Translations under genes and position numbers: made by a program
Assembly: GCA_017642695.1 (NCBI GenBank)
Contig: JAEPQD010000002.1
Location: 939,425 to 1,003,424 of the forward strand
Length of the DNA stretch: 64,000 nt
Source: Parvibaculum sp.
GTDB taxonomy: Bacteria > Pseudomonadota > Alphaproteobacteria > Parvibaculales > Parvibaculaceae
Reading direction: 5' to 3'
Notes under the pieces: generated by a model
The model's database searches: none
Told to the model about the DNA's origin: nothing
What the model saw: the letters and a program-made list of their open reading frames with translations, nothing else
In this document: positions 35,603-44,961 of the stretch, piece after piece
Position numbering within the stretch: position 1 is the stretch's first letter
Layout: each line of letters starts with the position of its first letter

Positions 35603-36073
35603 TCAGAGCTTCCGCAGGCGGTCGAGCGCGCCTTGCAGGATGTAGGAGGCGGCCATCTTGTCCACGAGTTCGGCGCGGCGGGCGCGACTGGCATCGGCGT
35701 CGAGGAGGGTCCGGGTCACGGCCATCGTCGACATGCGCTCGTCCCAGAAGGCGACGGGCAGATCGGTCAGCTTTTCCAGATTGCGGACGAAGGCGCGGGT
35801 CGACTGGCAGCGCGGGCCCTCGGTGCCGTCCATGTTGAGGGGCAGGCCGAAGATCAGGGCGACGACGCCGTGGTTCTTCGCGAGCGCGATCATGCGCTCG
35901 GCATCCGCCGTGAACTTCGTCCGCCTGATGGTTTCAAGAGGACTCGCGATGCTGCGCGAGACATCCGAGAGCGCGAGGCCGATGGTCTTGGTGCCGAGAT
36001 CGACGCCCATCAGGCGGTCGTGCCGCCCGAGGCCGTGTTCAAGTTCCTCAAGAGGCTTCACATTGACGCTCAA
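35603..36073 (-). CDS. ruvX: Pre-16S rRNA nuclease / RuvX (YqgF)
   Basis: YqgF/RuvX matures the 5' end of 16S rRNA and was earlier proposed as a Holliday junction resolvase. The protein has the RNase H-fold motifs [47 protein letters not shown] and [15 protein letters not shown] place the start at the TTG at 36073, with AAAGG nine bases upstream (156 residues); GTG at 36061 is the alternative. A very long open frame continues upstream antisense to gatA but is not real. It is 21 bases downstream of the AEC gene's start in the minus-strand order. Confidence 0.9.
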   Translation of the reverse strand: MSVNVKPLEELEHGLGRHDRLMGVDLGTKTIGLALSDVSRSIASPLETIRRTKFTADAERMIALAKNHGVVALIFGLPLNMDGTEGPRCQSTRAFVRNLEKLTDLPVAFWDERMSTMAVTRTLLDADASRARRAELVDKMAASYILQGALDRLRKL

Positions 36074-36292
36074 GTGCTTGTTACCTTTGTGAAATATTGC
36101 GCCGCGCGGACCATAGAAGGGGGCGTGGCGAAGGGCAATCCGGCGCTCATATATATTGTGCCCGTGCCGTTGCAGCAGAGGGCTCCGGCTTGTTATGTTC
36201 CCTCGCGATTCAAGGAGCAAGGGCCGTGCAGCCGGGATCTTCGGGTTCCAGGCGGATGCGGCCCCTTTCCGAACACCAACAAAGGCGGACCC

Positions 36293-36580
36293 ATGTCGGT
36301 CGATCAGAAAACGGTCCGGCACATCGCCCGGCTTGCGCGGATTGCCGTGCGGGACGATGAGCTGGAGGCGCTGGCCCGGGAACTCAACGGCATTCTCGAC
36401 TGGGTGGAACAGCTTGGCGAGGTGGATGCCACGGATGTGGAACCGATGACGAGCGCGGTGGCGATGGCGATGAAGATGCGCGAAGACGTCGTGACGGGGA
36501 CAAACCTCCAGAAGGAGGTGACGCGAAATGCGCCGGGCGCGGAAGATGGCTTCTATGTGGTGCCGAAGGTGGTGGAGTAG
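36293..36580 (+). CDS. gatC: Asp-tRNA(Asn)/Glu-tRNA(Gln) amidotransferase subunit C
   Basis: The small 95-residue subunit that stabilises the GatCAB complex. It shows the family pattern [20 protein letters not shown], then [15 protein letters not shown] and VEPMTSAV. It is three bases upstream of gatA. A promoter-like pair (TTGCAG 36170, TTATGT 36193, 17-base spacing) lies upstream. The protein is normal in length and composition. Confidence 0.95.
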   Translation: MSVDQKTVRHIARLARIAVRDDELEALARELNGILDWVEQLGEVDATDVEPMTSAVAMAMKMREDVVTGTNLQKEVTRNAPGAEDGFYVVPKVVE

Positions 36581-36583
36581 GCG

Positions 36584-38062
36584 ATGAGCGACCTGACCAA
36601 GCTGACGCTCGCCGCTGCCCGCGACGCGCTGAAGAAGAAGGAAATCACATCGAGCGAGCTGACCGGCGCCTATCTCAAGGAGATGGCCGATGCCGGAGCG
36701 CTCAATGCCTATGTGACGACGACGGCGGACAAGGCGCAGGAGATGGCGAAGATCTCCGACGCGAAGCTTCAGAAGGGCGAGGGCGGGGCGCTCGAAGGCA
36801 TTCCGCTCGGCATCAAGGACCTCTTCTGCACGAAAGACGTGCCGACGAGTGCGGGCAGCCACATTCTCGAAGGGTTCGTGCCGCCCTACGAGTCGACCGT
36901 GACTGCGAACCTGTGGCGCGACGGCGCGGTGATGCTCGGCAAACTCAACAACGATGAATTCGCCATGGGCTCGTCGAACGAGACGAGTTTCTACGGCCCG
37001 GTGGTGAACCCGTGGCGGCGGAAGGGGTCGGATGCGAGGCTCGTTCCCGGCGGCTCTTCCGGCGGTTCGTCCGCGGCGGTGGCGGCGAAGCTCTGCCTCG
37101 GCGCGACGGCGACGGATACGGGCGGGTCGATCCGCCAGCCGGCGGCGTTCACGGGCACGGTCGGTCTGAAGCCGACCTACGGGCGCTGCTCGCGCTGGGG
37201 TATCGTCGCCTTCGCGTCGTCGCTCGACCAGGCGGGCCCGATTGCGCGTGACGTGCGCGATGCGGCGATCCTGCTCGGGTCGATGGCGGGGCATGACGAG
37301 AAGGACACGACGAGCGTCGACAGGCCGGTGCCGGACTATGAGGCGGCGCTCGGACAGGGCATCAAGGGCCTCAGCGTCGGCATTCCGAAGGAGTACCGCG
37401 TCGAGGGCATGCCGAAGGAGATCGACGATCTCTGGACGCGCGGCATCGAGTGGCTGAAGGCGGCGGGCGCGACGGTGAAGGAAGTGAGCCTTCCCCATAC
37501 GAAGTACGCGCTGCCCACCTATTACATCGTCGCTCCGGCGGAATGCTCCTCCAATCTCGCGCGCTATGACGGCGTACGCTACGGGTTGCGCGTCGAGGGG
37601 CGGGACATCACCGACATGTACGAGAAGACGCGCGCGGAAGGCTTCGGTGCGGAAGTGCGCCGCCGCGTGCTGATGGGCACCTATGTGCTCTCGGCGGGCT
37701 ACTACGACGCCTATTACCTGAAAGCGCAGAAAGTGCGGACCCTGATCGCGCGCGACTTCGCGGAAGCCTATTCGGAGGTGGACGTGCTGCTGACCCCCAC
37801 GGCGCCTTCGGCGGCGTTCGCGATCGGTGAAAAGAGCAACGATCCGCTCTCCATGTACCTGAACGACGTGTTCACCGTGACGGTGAACCTGGCCGGGCTG
37901 CCGGGCATCTCCGTGCCCGCGGGTCTTTCGGCAGAGGGGTTGCCGCTCGGGCTGCAGCTTATCGGGCGGACATTCGACGAAGAGACGCTGCTCAGGGCTG
38001 CCTATGCCATCGAGCAGGCGGCCGGGTTTACGGCCGAACCGGAAGTGTGGTGGCGCGCATGA
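36584..38062 (+). CDS. gatA: Asp-tRNA(Asn)/Glu-tRNA(Gln) amidotransferase subunit A
   Basis: The amidase subunit releases ammonia from glutamine for transamidation. The 492-residue protein has the Ser-cisSer-Lys catalytic triad context: lysine in [11 protein letters not shown], the amidase signature [13 protein letters not shown], and [13 protein letters not shown]. The end overlaps gatB by ATGA, so translation is coupled. Full GatCAB implies that the organism makes Gln-tRNA(Gln) and/or Asn-tRNA(Asn) indirectly, as most alphaproteobacteria do. Confidence 0.97.
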   Translation: MSDLTKLTLAAARDALKKKEITSSELTGAYLKEMADAGALNAYVTTTADKAQEMAKISDAKLQKGEGGALEGIPLGIKDLFCTKDVPTSAGSHILEGFVPPYESTVTANLWRDGAVMLGKLNNDEFAMGSSNETSFYGPVVNPWRRKGSDARLVPGGSSGGSSAAVAAKLCLGATATDTGGSIRQPAAFTGTVGLKPTYGRCSRWGIVAFASSLDQAGPIARDVRDAAILLGSMAGHDEKDTTSVDRPVPDYEAALGQGIKGLSVGIPKEYRVEGMPKEIDDLWTRGIEWLKAAGATVKEVSLPHTKYALPTYYIVAPAECSSNLARYDGVRYGLRVEGRDITDMYEKTRAEGFGAEVRRRVLMGTYVLSAGYYDAYYLKAQKVRTLIARDFAEAYSEVDVLLTPTAPSAAFAIGEKSNDPLSMYLNDVFTVTVNLAGLPGISVPAGLSAEGLPLGLQLIGRTFDEETLLRAAYAIEQAAGFTAEPEVWWRA

Positions 38063-39576
38063 CAACGATGGTAAGCGATTTCGAAGCCTCGATGCGCAAG
38101 CGCGAGCCGCGCGAGGAAGACCTGATCCAGGGCCAGACAGGCGACTGGGAGGTCATTCTCGGGCTCGAGGTTCACGCGCAGGTGACGTCGAAGGCGAAAC
38201 TCTTTTCGGGTTCCTCTACAAAATTCGGCGCCGAACAGAACAGTCAGGTCAGCTTCGTCGACGCCGCGATGCCCGGTATGCTGCCGGTCATCAACCGGTT
38301 CTGCGTCGAGCAGGCGATCCGCACGGGCCTCGGCCTCAAGGCGAAGATCAACCTGCGTTCCGTGTTCGACCGGAAGAACTATTTCTATCCGGACCTGCCG
38401 CAGGGCTATCAGATTTCGCAGTACAAGCACCCGATCGTGGGCGAGGGCGAGATCGTTCTCGACATGAAAGATGACCGCACCGTCATTGTCGGTGTCGAAC
38501 GGCTGCATCTCGAACAGGACGCGGGCAAGAGCCTGCACGACCAGCACCCCGCGATGAGCTTCGTCGACCTCAACCGGTCGGGCGTTGCGCTGATGGAAAT
38601 CGTTTCAAAGCCGGATATGCGTTCCGCCGACGAGGCGAAGGCCTATGTGAACAAGCTGCGGACGATCCTGCGTTATCTCGGTACGTGCGACGGCAACATG
38701 GAAGAAGGGTCGTTGCGCGCTGACGTTAACGTTTCGGTGCGCAAGGTCGGTGCGCCGCTCGGCACACGCTGCGAGATAAAGAACGTGAACTCGATCCGGT
38801 TTATCGGTCTTGCGATCGAGCATGAGGCGCGCCGCCAGATCGAAATCCTGGAAGAGGGCGGCAAGATCGACCAGGAAACGCGGCTTTTCGACCCGAAGAC
38901 GGGCGAAACACGTTCCATGCGCTCCAAGGAAGAGGCGCATGACTACCGCTATTTCCCCGATCCCGACCTTCTGCCGCTCGAATTCACGCAGGACTGGGTG
39001 GACGAGATCGCCGCGTCCCTGCCGGAACTTCCCGACGACAAGAAGGCGCGACTGATCTCCGAATACGGTCTCACGCCCTACGATGCGACGGTACTGATCG
39101 GTGAGGGCGCGCGCGCGGACTACTTCGAGGCGGTTGCCAAGGGGCGTGACGCGAAGCTCGCAGCGAACTGGGTGACGGGTGAATTGTTCGGTGCACTCAA
39201 CCGCGAAGGACACTCGATCGAAGAGACTCCGGTCACTTCAAAGCAGCTCGGAGAGCTCATCGATCTCATCTCCGACGGGACAATTTCAGGACGAATCGCG
39301 AAGCAGGTTTTTGATTCGATGTACAAAACGGGCCACGACCCGGCCAAAATCGTCGAGGAAGAAGGTCTGCAGCAGGTAACGGATTTTGGGGAAATCGAGG
39401 CCGCGATCGACGCCGTCATCGCGGCCAACCCCGATAAAGTCGAGCAAACGAAAGTCAAGCCCCAACTTGCGGGCTGGTTTGTCGGCCAAGTCATGAAATC
39501 CACGTCTGGCAAGGCTAATCCGCGAGTCGTCAACGAAATCCTCGCGCGGAAACTCGGTCTATCGTCCGACGGCTGA
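38059..39576 (+). CDS. gatB: Asp-tRNA(Asn)/Glu-tRNA(Gln) amidotransferase subunit B
   Basis: GatB activates the misacylated tRNA with ATP and directs ammonia from GatA to it. The 505-residue protein has [39 protein letters not shown] and [15 protein letters not shown] in the kinase part, and a YqeY-like tail with [13 protein letters not shown] and [18 protein letters not shown] use the ATG at 38059, which overlaps the gatA stop; a GTG four codons earlier is less likely. The final 60 codons use less GC-extreme DNA than gatA. Confidence 0.96.
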   Translation: MTTMVSDFEASMRKREPREEDLIQGQTGDWEVILGLEVHAQVTSKAKLFSGSSTKFGAEQNSQVSFVDAAMPGMLPVINRFCVEQAIRTGLGLKAKINLRSVFDRKNYFYPDLPQGYQISQYKHPIVGEGEIVLDMKDDRTVIVGVERLHLEQDAGKSLHDQHPAMSFVDLNRSGVALMEIVSKPDMRSADEAKAYVNKLRTILRYLGTCDGNMEEGSLRADVNVSVRKVGAPLGTRCEIKNVNSIRFIGLAIEHEARRQIEILEEGGKIDQETRLFDPKTGETRSMRSKEEAHDYRYFPDPDLLPLEFTQDWVDEIAASLPELPDDKKARLISEYGLTPYDATVLIGEGARADYFEAVAKGRDAKLAANWVTGELFGALNREGHSIEETPVTSKQLGELIDLISDGTISGRIAKQVFDSMYKTGHDPAKIVEEEGLQQVTDFGEIEAAIDAVIAANPDKVEQTKVKPQLAGWFVGQVMKSTSGKANPRVVNEILARKLGLSSDG

Positions 39577-39797
39577 CGAAATTTTCCGGCTTCACCGTGA
39601 ACCGTTTGGTAACCACTTTCCCGGAAGAGTGGCGCGGCCGCTTGTGCACAAATCTGTTGCATTGAGTTGCCGAGCGCATTTTGCGCGCTCATAGTATTGC
39701 GGTGTGCGCCTGAGGGGTACGAGGGCGCTAGCAATGTGTGCGTTGCGAGTAAACGGATTGTCGCCAAACGAAACGGCACATCAGGAGCTAGAGAAAC

Positions 39798-40328
39798 ATG
39801 GCTACCACGAAGACCAAAGCTAAGCCGAAGGCCGCTGCGGCCAAAAAGCCTGCGGCGAAGAAGAAGCCGGCTGCCAAGAAGAAGCCAGCTGCCAAGAAGA
39901 CGGTGAAGAAGCTCGCCGCCAAGAAGACCGTCGCCAAGAAGGCGCCGGCCAAGCGGAAGCCGGCTGCGAAGAAGAAGCCTGCTGCGAAGAAGAAGCCTGC
40001 GGCGAAGAAGGCAACAGCCAAGAAGACCGTCGCCAAGAAGGCGCCCGCCAAGCGGAAGCCTGCTGCGAAGAAGAAGCCTGCGGCCAAGAAGACCACGGCC
40101 CGCAAGCCTGCCGCTCGCAAGACGGCAGCCAAGAAGGCGCCTGCCAAGCGCAAGCCCGCAGCCAAGAAGAAGCCCGCCGCTCGCAAGACGGCAGCCAAGA
40201 AGACCACAGCCCGCAAGCCTGCCGCTCGCAAGACGGCAGCCAAGAAGGCGCCCGCCAAGCGGAAGCCTGCGGCGAAGAAGAAGCCTGCTGCGCGGCGTAA
40301 GCCTGCAGCGCGCAAGAAGGCGGCGTAA
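39798..40328 (+). CDS. Histone H1-like lysine/alanine-rich repeat protein
   Basis: The 176-residue protein consists almost wholly of Lys, Ala, Pro, Arg and Thr. A unit KKAPAKRKPAAKKKPAA recurs at residues 47, 80, 112 and 149, separated by TTARKPAARKT or KKTV spacers. No globular domain is present. Such proteins resemble the C-terminal domain of histone H1 and bacterial H1-like proteins (AlgP, HctB), which bind and compact DNA; that role is inferred. The DNA itself is a tandem repeat, so copy number may vary between strains. CAGGAGC lies upstream of the ATG. The next gene, a GST, carries a similar tail. Confidence 0.85.
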   Translation: MATTKTKAKPKAAAAKKPAAKKKPAAKKKPAAKKTVKKLAAKKTVAKKAPAKRKPAAKKKPAAKKKPAAKKATAKKTVAKKAPAKRKPAAKKKPAAKKTTARKPAARKTAAKKAPAKRKPAAKKKPAARKTAAKKTTARKPAARKTAAKKAPAKRKPAAKKKPAARRKPAARKKAA

Positions 40329-40337
40329 GCAGCCGAC

Positions 40338-41129
40338 ATGAACGATAAACGCCGGCCAAAACCCGCGAAGGCGGCGGCGAAACGTTCTTCAGCTAGGCGG
40401 CGTCCCGCGGCTTCGCGGGACAAAGCCAACCCGATCGAGCTTTACTACTGGCCGACACCAAATGGCTGGAAGATTTCGATCATGCTGGAGGAATGTCAGC
40501 TGCCTTACGCGGTGAAGCCGGTGAATATCGGGATTGGCGACCAGTTCAAGCGATCCTTTCTCAAGATCGCGCCGAACAACCGGATGCCAGCCATCGTGGA
40601 TCCGAAAGGTCCAGGGGGGAAACCGATTTCGATCTTCGAGTCGGGGGCTATCCTTCAATATCTCGGGCGCAAAACCGGGAAGTTCTATCCCGCGAGCGAA
40701 CGCGCGAGAGTTGAGGTCGACCAATGGCTGTTCTGGCAGATGGCTGGGCTTGGCCCCATGGCGGGCCAAGCCCATCACTTTCGTCAGTACGCCAAGGAGA
40801 AACTACCCTATGCGATCAAGCGGTATACCGATGAGGTGAACCGGCTCTATGGCGTGATGAACAAGCGCCTCAAGGACCGGGACTATCTCGCCGGACGCTA
40901 CTCGATCGCCGATATGGCCTGCTGGGGCTGGATCGTACCCTACAAGAACCAGGGTCAGCGGCTTGACGATTTCCCATTCCTGAAAGACTGGTTCGAGCGG
41001 GTGGGAGCCCGCCCGGCCGTCCAGAAGGGATTTGCCCTCGGTCGCGAATGGCGACGGGGCACCATCGGTGACAAGACAAAAGAGGCTGAAAAGGCTCGCA
41101 AGATCCTTTTCGGACAACGCGCGCAATAG
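40338..41129 (+). CDS. Glutathione S-transferase with basic N-terminal tail
   Basis: A 263-residue GST of the Nu/YfcG-YghU type: LYYWPTPNGWKISIMLEE, FLKIAPNNRMPAIVDP, ISIFESGAILQYLG in the thioredoxin-like domain, and DYLAGRYSIADMACWGW in the helical domain. These enzymes use glutathione as thiol donor or in disulfide reduction. The first 30 residues (KRRPKPAKAAAKRSSARRRP) form a basic extension not normally seen in GSTs and resembling the H1-like protein ten bases upstream. Either a true start lies about 30 codons later, or the tail is real. No internal ATG precedes the domain, favouring the tail. Confidence 0.85.
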   Translation: MNDKRRPKPAKAAAKRSSARRRPAASRDKANPIELYYWPTPNGWKISIMLEECQLPYAVKPVNIGIGDQFKRSFLKIAPNNRMPAIVDPKGPGGKPISIFESGAILQYLGRKTGKFYPASERARVEVDQWLFWQMAGLGPMAGQAHHFRQYAKEKLPYAIKRYTDEVNRLYGVMNKRLKDRDYLAGRYSIADMACWGWIVPYKNQGQRLDDFPFLKDWFERVGARPAVQKGFALGREWRRGTIGDKTKEAEKARKILFGQRAQ

Positions 41130-41169
41130 GAGCGCAGGGCTTAACGGCTCGCTCTCTTATGATAAGCTC

Positions 41170-41202
41170 ACAGCGCTCCCGGGAAACCGGGGGCGCTGTT
41201 TG
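41170..41202 (+). terminator. Rho-independent terminator after the GST gene
   Basis: A 13-bp stem (ACAGCGCTCCCGG at 41170-41182 pairing, with one wobble, with CCGGGGGCGCTGT at 41187-41199) has a GAAA loop and is followed by a short T-run. It separates the H1-like/GST pair from the next gene. Confidence 0.75.
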
Positions 41203-41225
41203 CTTTCGATGCCCGGGGAAATGTC

Positions 41226-41579
41226 ATGCGCCTGTTACCGACGACGATTGCCGCTGTAGCCCTTCTGTGTGCCGCGGCAGCCCTTCCGGTCACCGCCGAA
41301 ACGGTGACGGCGACGGGTAGCCTCATCATGAAAGACAGGTACGGCACGCAGACGCAGTGGGGCCGCTCGCTCAAGCTGCCGGAAGGCGGCAAGGTGGTGC
41401 GCGTGATGGACGGCACTTACGGCTTCTCGATCGTCGACGCAGCGGGCGAGACCGTCGGGGACTTCCTGCTGCCGCAGCAGGCGGTGGGTACCGAACTTGC
41501 TCCGGGTGAATACAGCCTGATGCCGTATGTCTGCGCACAGCACCGGCACCATCACGTCGAAGTGACCGTCGAATACTGA
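41226..41579 (+). CDS. Small exported protein of unknown function
   Basis: The 117-residue protein has a clear signal peptide (MRLLPTTIAAVALLCAAAA, cleaved near VTA) and a mature part of about 93 residues that looks all-beta (GSLIMKDRYGTQTQWGRSLK, GEYSLMPYVCAQHRHHHVEV). It ends with a histidine-rich QHRHHHVEVTVEY. One cysteine remains in the mature part. The final histidine cluster and lone cysteine could bind metal, which is inference. It stands between two GST genes on the same strand. I do not recognise the family. Confidence 0.72.
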   Translation: MRLLPTTIAAVALLCAAAALPVTAETVTATGSLIMKDRYGTQTQWGRSLKLPEGGKVVRVMDGTYGFSIVDAAGETVGDFLLPQQAVGTELAPGEYSLMPYVCAQHRHHHVEVTVEY

Positions 41580-41707
41580 CTTGAGGTCATGTGCCGCAAC
41601 TGCGGACTGGCCGGACGTTCCTTCTCTTCCTATATGCCCTCGAGCGGAAACACGCGGGGCGGCGGTGTCAGTCATTCGCTTCTCGCACATGCGAAAGGCG
41701 AATTGCG

Positions 41708-42340
41708 ATGATCGACCTCTACACCTGGACGACGCCGAATGGCCGCAAGGTCTCGATCATGCTGGAAGAAGCGGGGCTCGCTTATGAAGTGCACCCCGTC
41801 GACATCGGCAAGGAAGAACAGTTCGCACCTTCCTTCCTGAAGATCAGTCCCAACAATCGCATTCCCGCGATCATTGATCGCGACACGGATGGCGGCCCGG
41901 TATCCATTTTCGAGTCCGGTGCAATCCTGATCTATCTTGCGGAGAAGACCGGGAAGTTCCTTGCGCCCAAGGGCGAGCAACGCGCGAAGACGCTTGAGTG
42001 GCTGATGTGGCAGATGGGCGGGGTGGGGCCAATGCTTGGACAGGCGAACCACTTCATCAATACGGCGCCGGAGAAGATTCCCTATGCCATCGATCGCTAC
42101 ATCACGGAAGCCGCGCGGCTGATCAAGGTGCTCGATACGCGGCTCGGCAAAGCGGACTATATGGGCGGCGACTATTCGATCGCCGATATGGCGACCTATC
42201 CGTGGCTTGCGGTCGCCTTCGATCTGATCCTGCAGGCGAAACCGGATGTCATTGGCGAGGGGACGAACGTGAAACGGTGGCTCGCGGCCGTCGGGAAACG
42301 GCCTGCGGTTGAGCGCGGCATGGCGGTGCCGAAAGTCTGA
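41708..42340 (+). CDS. Glutathione S-transferase (YfcG/YghU-like)
   Basis: A 210-residue GST closely related to the one at 40338: shared phrases include TPNGxKxSIMLEE, FLKI-PNNR-PAI, ISIFESGAIL/VSIFESGAIL, TGKF and YSIADMA. It has no basic tail, with the ATG at 41708 lying directly before the thioredoxin-like domain (MIDLYTWTTPNGRKVSIML). Nu-class GSTs often show disulfide-bond reductase activity with two bound glutathiones. The pair probably arose by local duplication. Confidence 0.92.
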   Translation: MIDLYTWTTPNGRKVSIMLEEAGLAYEVHPVDIGKEEQFAPSFLKISPNNRIPAIIDRDTDGGPVSIFESGAILIYLAEKTGKFLAPKGEQRAKTLEWLMWQMGGVGPMLGQANHFINTAPEKIPYAIDRYITEAARLIKVLDTRLGKADYMGGDYSIADMATYPWLAVAFDLILQAKPDVIGEGTNVKRWLAAVGKRPAVERGMAVPKV

Positions 42341-42512
42341 AAGGCAACACTCGGGGGCTTTTTTTCAACGGTGGTTCACCATGAGCGGCATGGCGATGCT
42401 CCCGTTAACCATTTTTTCAGGGGGGTCATAGAAATTTGCATGCGGGGACGGAGGGAAATGCTCCGTCGATACGGCAACAAGGGGCGGAAGCCGCTATCCG
42501 AGGAGAGAGCAC

Positions 42513-42782
42513 ATGGCACGCATGCAGCTCGATACTTTCGAAAAGAGCGAACTGGCAGCCGAGGGCGGCAAGTGTGACGCCCTCTATAACCTGGGCCTCA
42601 TGTATTCGACGGGCCGGGGGGTCGATGTCGATCTCGTGACCGCGCACAAGTGGTTCAATCTGGCGGCGATGAAGGGCAGCAACGCGGCGAGGAGCTGCCG
42701 GGCGGAACTCGCGGCGGAAATGTCGCCGGCCGAGATCGCAGAGGCACAGCGTCAGGCGCGCGAGTGGCTGGCTCACCAGTAA
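42513..42782 (+). CDS. Single Sel1-repeat protein
   Basis: An 89-residue protein with one Sel1-like repeat: CDALYNLGLMYSTGRGVDVD followed by LVTAHKWFNLAAMKGSNAA and an amphipathic helical tail. Single-Sel1 proteins of this size are common in alphaproteobacteria and probably mediate protein contacts; no signal peptide is present, so it is cytoplasmic. GAGGAGAGAGC lies upstream of the ATG. It seems to be a one-gene transcript. Confidence 0.83.
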   Translation: MARMQLDTFEKSELAAEGGKCDALYNLGLMYSTGRGVDVDLVTAHKWFNLAAMKGSNAARSCRAELAAEMSPAEIAEAQRQAREWLAHQ

Positions 42783-43039
42783 ACTCCGGCATTCAAAGGA
42801 ATTTCTGCGCTCTCCTGGCGCAACACAGCGAGTGCCGCTGACGGACTGTCGGCGGCGCTTCGCTTTTACGGTCCTCTTTCAGGCTCTTCCAGTGCCCGCA
42901 CATAGAGAGTGTGCCGTGGCGTCGACTCGGCCATAAAATGCTCTATGGTCCCGCCACCCGCGAGGACCCCGGTTTTCCGCCTCTTCCCCGACGGAAAATC
43001 GCCGATATCGTGCCCAGAGTTTCCCTGCCAGGAGAGGCC

Positions 43040-43933
43040 ATGACCGAACCGTCGCCCCAAGCCGACAAGAAGTCCGTCGAAGACCTGATCGATCTGCTCG
43101 ACCTCGAGCGGATCGAGGAAAACCTGTTTCGTGGGCACAGTCCCGATGTGAGCTGGCAGCGCGTGTTCGGCGGACAGGTGATCGGACAGGCGCTTGTCGC
43201 GGCTTACCGGACGGTGGAGGAGCGGGTCTGCCATTCGCTTCATGCCTATTTCATCCGGCCGGGCGACCCCAAAGTGCCGATCGTCTATGAGGTGGACCGC
43301 TCGCGCGACGGCAAGAGCTTCACGACCCGGCGTGTCGTAGCGATCCAGCACGGCAAGCAGATATTCAACCTCGCGGCGTCGTTCCAGGTCCCTGAGACAG
43401 GCTTCGAGCATCAGGCGGACATGCCGAAGGTGCCGATGCCAGAGGAACTCGCGAGCGAGCGCGAGCAGCGCAAGGCCATCGCCGATAAGCTGCCGCCGGA
43501 AATCGCGAAGCACTTCTCGCGACCGCGGCCGATCGAAATCCGTCCAGTCAATCCGCAGGATTATATCGATCCGGCGCCGATGGAACCGCTGCAGCATGTC
43601 TGGTTCAGGGCGCGCAAGAGTGTGAGCGACGAGATTGCTCTGCATCAGTGCATCCTTGCCTATGCCTCCGACATGACGCTGCTTGATACCTGCATCCGTC
43701 CACATGGCGTAAGCTGGGTATCGGGGAAGCTTCAGTCGGCGAGCCTCGACCACGCGATGTGGTTTCACGCGCCTTTCCGCTCCGATGAATGGCTGCTCTA
43801 CACGCAGGATAGTCCGAGCGCCTCTGGTGCGCGGGGCCTGAACCGGGGGAGCATCTATACGCGGGAGGGGAAACTGGTGGCCTCGGTGGCGCAGGAGGGG
43901 CTTATCCGCTACCGCGGGGCCCCAAAAAGCTGA
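43040..43933 (+). CDS. tesB: Acyl-CoA thioesterase II
   Basis: TesB hydrolyses medium- and long-chain acyl-CoA to free acid and CoA. The 297-residue double-hotdog protein has VFGGQVIGQALVAAYRTV, HSLHAYFIRPGD, DRSRDGKSFTTRRVVAIQ, the aspartate in YASDMTLLDT, and the glutamine in SVAQEGLIR, consistent with the Asp-Thr-Gln triad of E. coli TesB. The ATG at 43040 is directly preceded by AGGAGAGGCC; upstream extension is not homologous. Confidence 0.94.
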   Translation: MTEPSPQADKKSVEDLIDLLDLERIEENLFRGHSPDVSWQRVFGGQVIGQALVAAYRTVEERVCHSLHAYFIRPGDPKVPIVYEVDRSRDGKSFTTRRVVAIQHGKQIFNLAASFQVPETGFEHQADMPKVPMPEELASEREQRKAIADKLPPEIAKHFSRPRPIEIRPVNPQDYIDPAPMEPLQHVWFRARKSVSDEIALHQCILAYASDMTLLDTCIRPHGVSWVSGKLQSASLDHAMWFHAPFRSDEWLLYTQDSPSASGARGLNRGSIYTREGKLVASVAQEGLIRYRGAPKS

Positions 43934-44022
43934 GGAGGCGGGATATCGCCCCTGACTTGAGGAGAACCCGGCGGATATTGGCCTTGATGCGCCCTTCAAT
44001 CTTGGGCATACACGGGAAAGCC

Positions 44023-44115
44023 GGAGAGGTGGCCGAGTGGCTGAAGGCGGCGGTTTGCTAAACCGTTGTACAGTGTAAAGCTGTACCGTGGGTTCGAATC
44101 CCATCCTCTCCGCCA
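44023..44115 (+). tRNA. tRNA-Ser (anticodon GCT)
   Basis: The acceptor stem pairs GGAGAGG (44023-44029) with CCTCTCC (44105-44111), followed by G and an encoded CCA. The anticodon loop TTGCTAA within GGTTTGCTAAACC gives GCT, reading AGC/AGU serine codons. A long variable arm (TGTACAGTGTAAAGCTGTACC) and the T-loop GGTTCGAATCC confirm a class II serine tRNA. Nothing like an integrase or att duplication lies beside it. Confidence 0.97.
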
Positions 44116-44187
44116 TTTCCCTGGCCAGAGAACCTGGCGCCACCACCTCGCTGGTCTTGCGATCGCCGGAGGGATAGCGTTCCGGTC

Positions 44188-44817
44188 ATGGATACGCTCG
44201 GCTTTCTCATCGCACTTCAGCTCGTTGGCATCGCCGCCTTCGCGGTCTCGGGCGCGCTTGTCGCCGGCGAGCGGCAGATGGACTGGTTTGGCGTCATGGT
44301 CCTCGGCATCATCGTGGCTGTTGGCGGCGGGACAGTACGCGATGTGCTTCTCGACCTACCCGTCTTCTGGATAGCGGCACCCTGGTACGTCGTCATGGCG
44401 GGGGCCTGTGCGCTCGCGGCGATCCCTCTTGCCGGATGGGCGCACCGGGGACGCCGGCCGGTTGCCATTGCTGACGCTATCGGGCTCGCCGTTTTCGTTG
44501 CGCTCGGAACGCGCAAGGCGCTGGAAATGGGAACTTCGGGGTTCGTCGCCGTCGTCATGGGTGTCGTAACGGGCATCGTGGGCGGTATCATTCGCGATGT
44601 GCTTGCGAACCGGACGCCGATTATTCTGAGGAAGGAAGTCTATGCGCTGGCAGCTCTTTGCGGTGCCACACTGTTTGTTCTCGCCGAGGGGCTCGGCGCG
44701 GCGGCGGGTGTCGGCCTCTGGCTTTCAATAGCTGCGGTGTTGACGATCCGGTTGCTTGCGATCTTCTACAACTGGTCGATTCCGACATTCAAGGTCGAGC
44801 CGGGCGATCAGGAATAG
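44188..44817 (+). CDS. TRIC-type cation channel family protein (UPF0126)
   Basis: The 209-residue integral membrane protein has about seven membrane segments and two copies of the UPF0126/TRIC-like repeat with the signature glycine-rich motifs GGGTVRDVLLDLPVFW and GGIIRDVLANRTPIIL. Bacterial TRIC homologues form trimeric cation channels. The start at 44188 begins at the first membrane helix. The gene follows tRNA-Ser by about 70 bases and is single. Confidence 0.9.
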   Translation: MDTLGFLIALQLVGIAAFAVSGALVAGERQMDWFGVMVLGIIVAVGGGTVRDVLLDLPVFWIAAPWYVVMAGACALAAIPLAGWAHRGRRPVAIADAIGLAVFVALGTRKALEMGTSGFVAVVMGVVTGIVGGIIRDVLANRTPIILRKEVYALAALCGATLFVLAEGLGAAAGVGLWLSIAAVLTIRLLAIFYNWSIPTFKVEPGDQE

Positions 44818-44961
44818 ACCGGGCAGGCCAAAGGACATCAAGCGGCAAAGAGGACCAAGGCGACACCGCAACGGTAGCGTAACGAAATTCGTTTCGTTTC
44901 TATTCGTCATATTGTCGGGTTAAACTCGCATGGAGCGAGATCAATCGGGCGTGGGGGCCTC

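Noticed and set aside
35603-38065. Very long minus-strand frame extending ruvX across gatC-gatA
   Set aside because: Only the last 156 residues match RuvX; the rest is antisense to the conserved gatC and gatA genes.
39798-40328. Repeated sequence considered as a CRISPR array
   Set aside because: Repeats are in frame, encode a lysine-rich protein, and there are no uniform spacers or cas genes.
44023-44817. tRNA-Ser considered as an integration site of an island
   Set aside because: No integrase, no duplicated tRNA 3' end and no composition change nearby.
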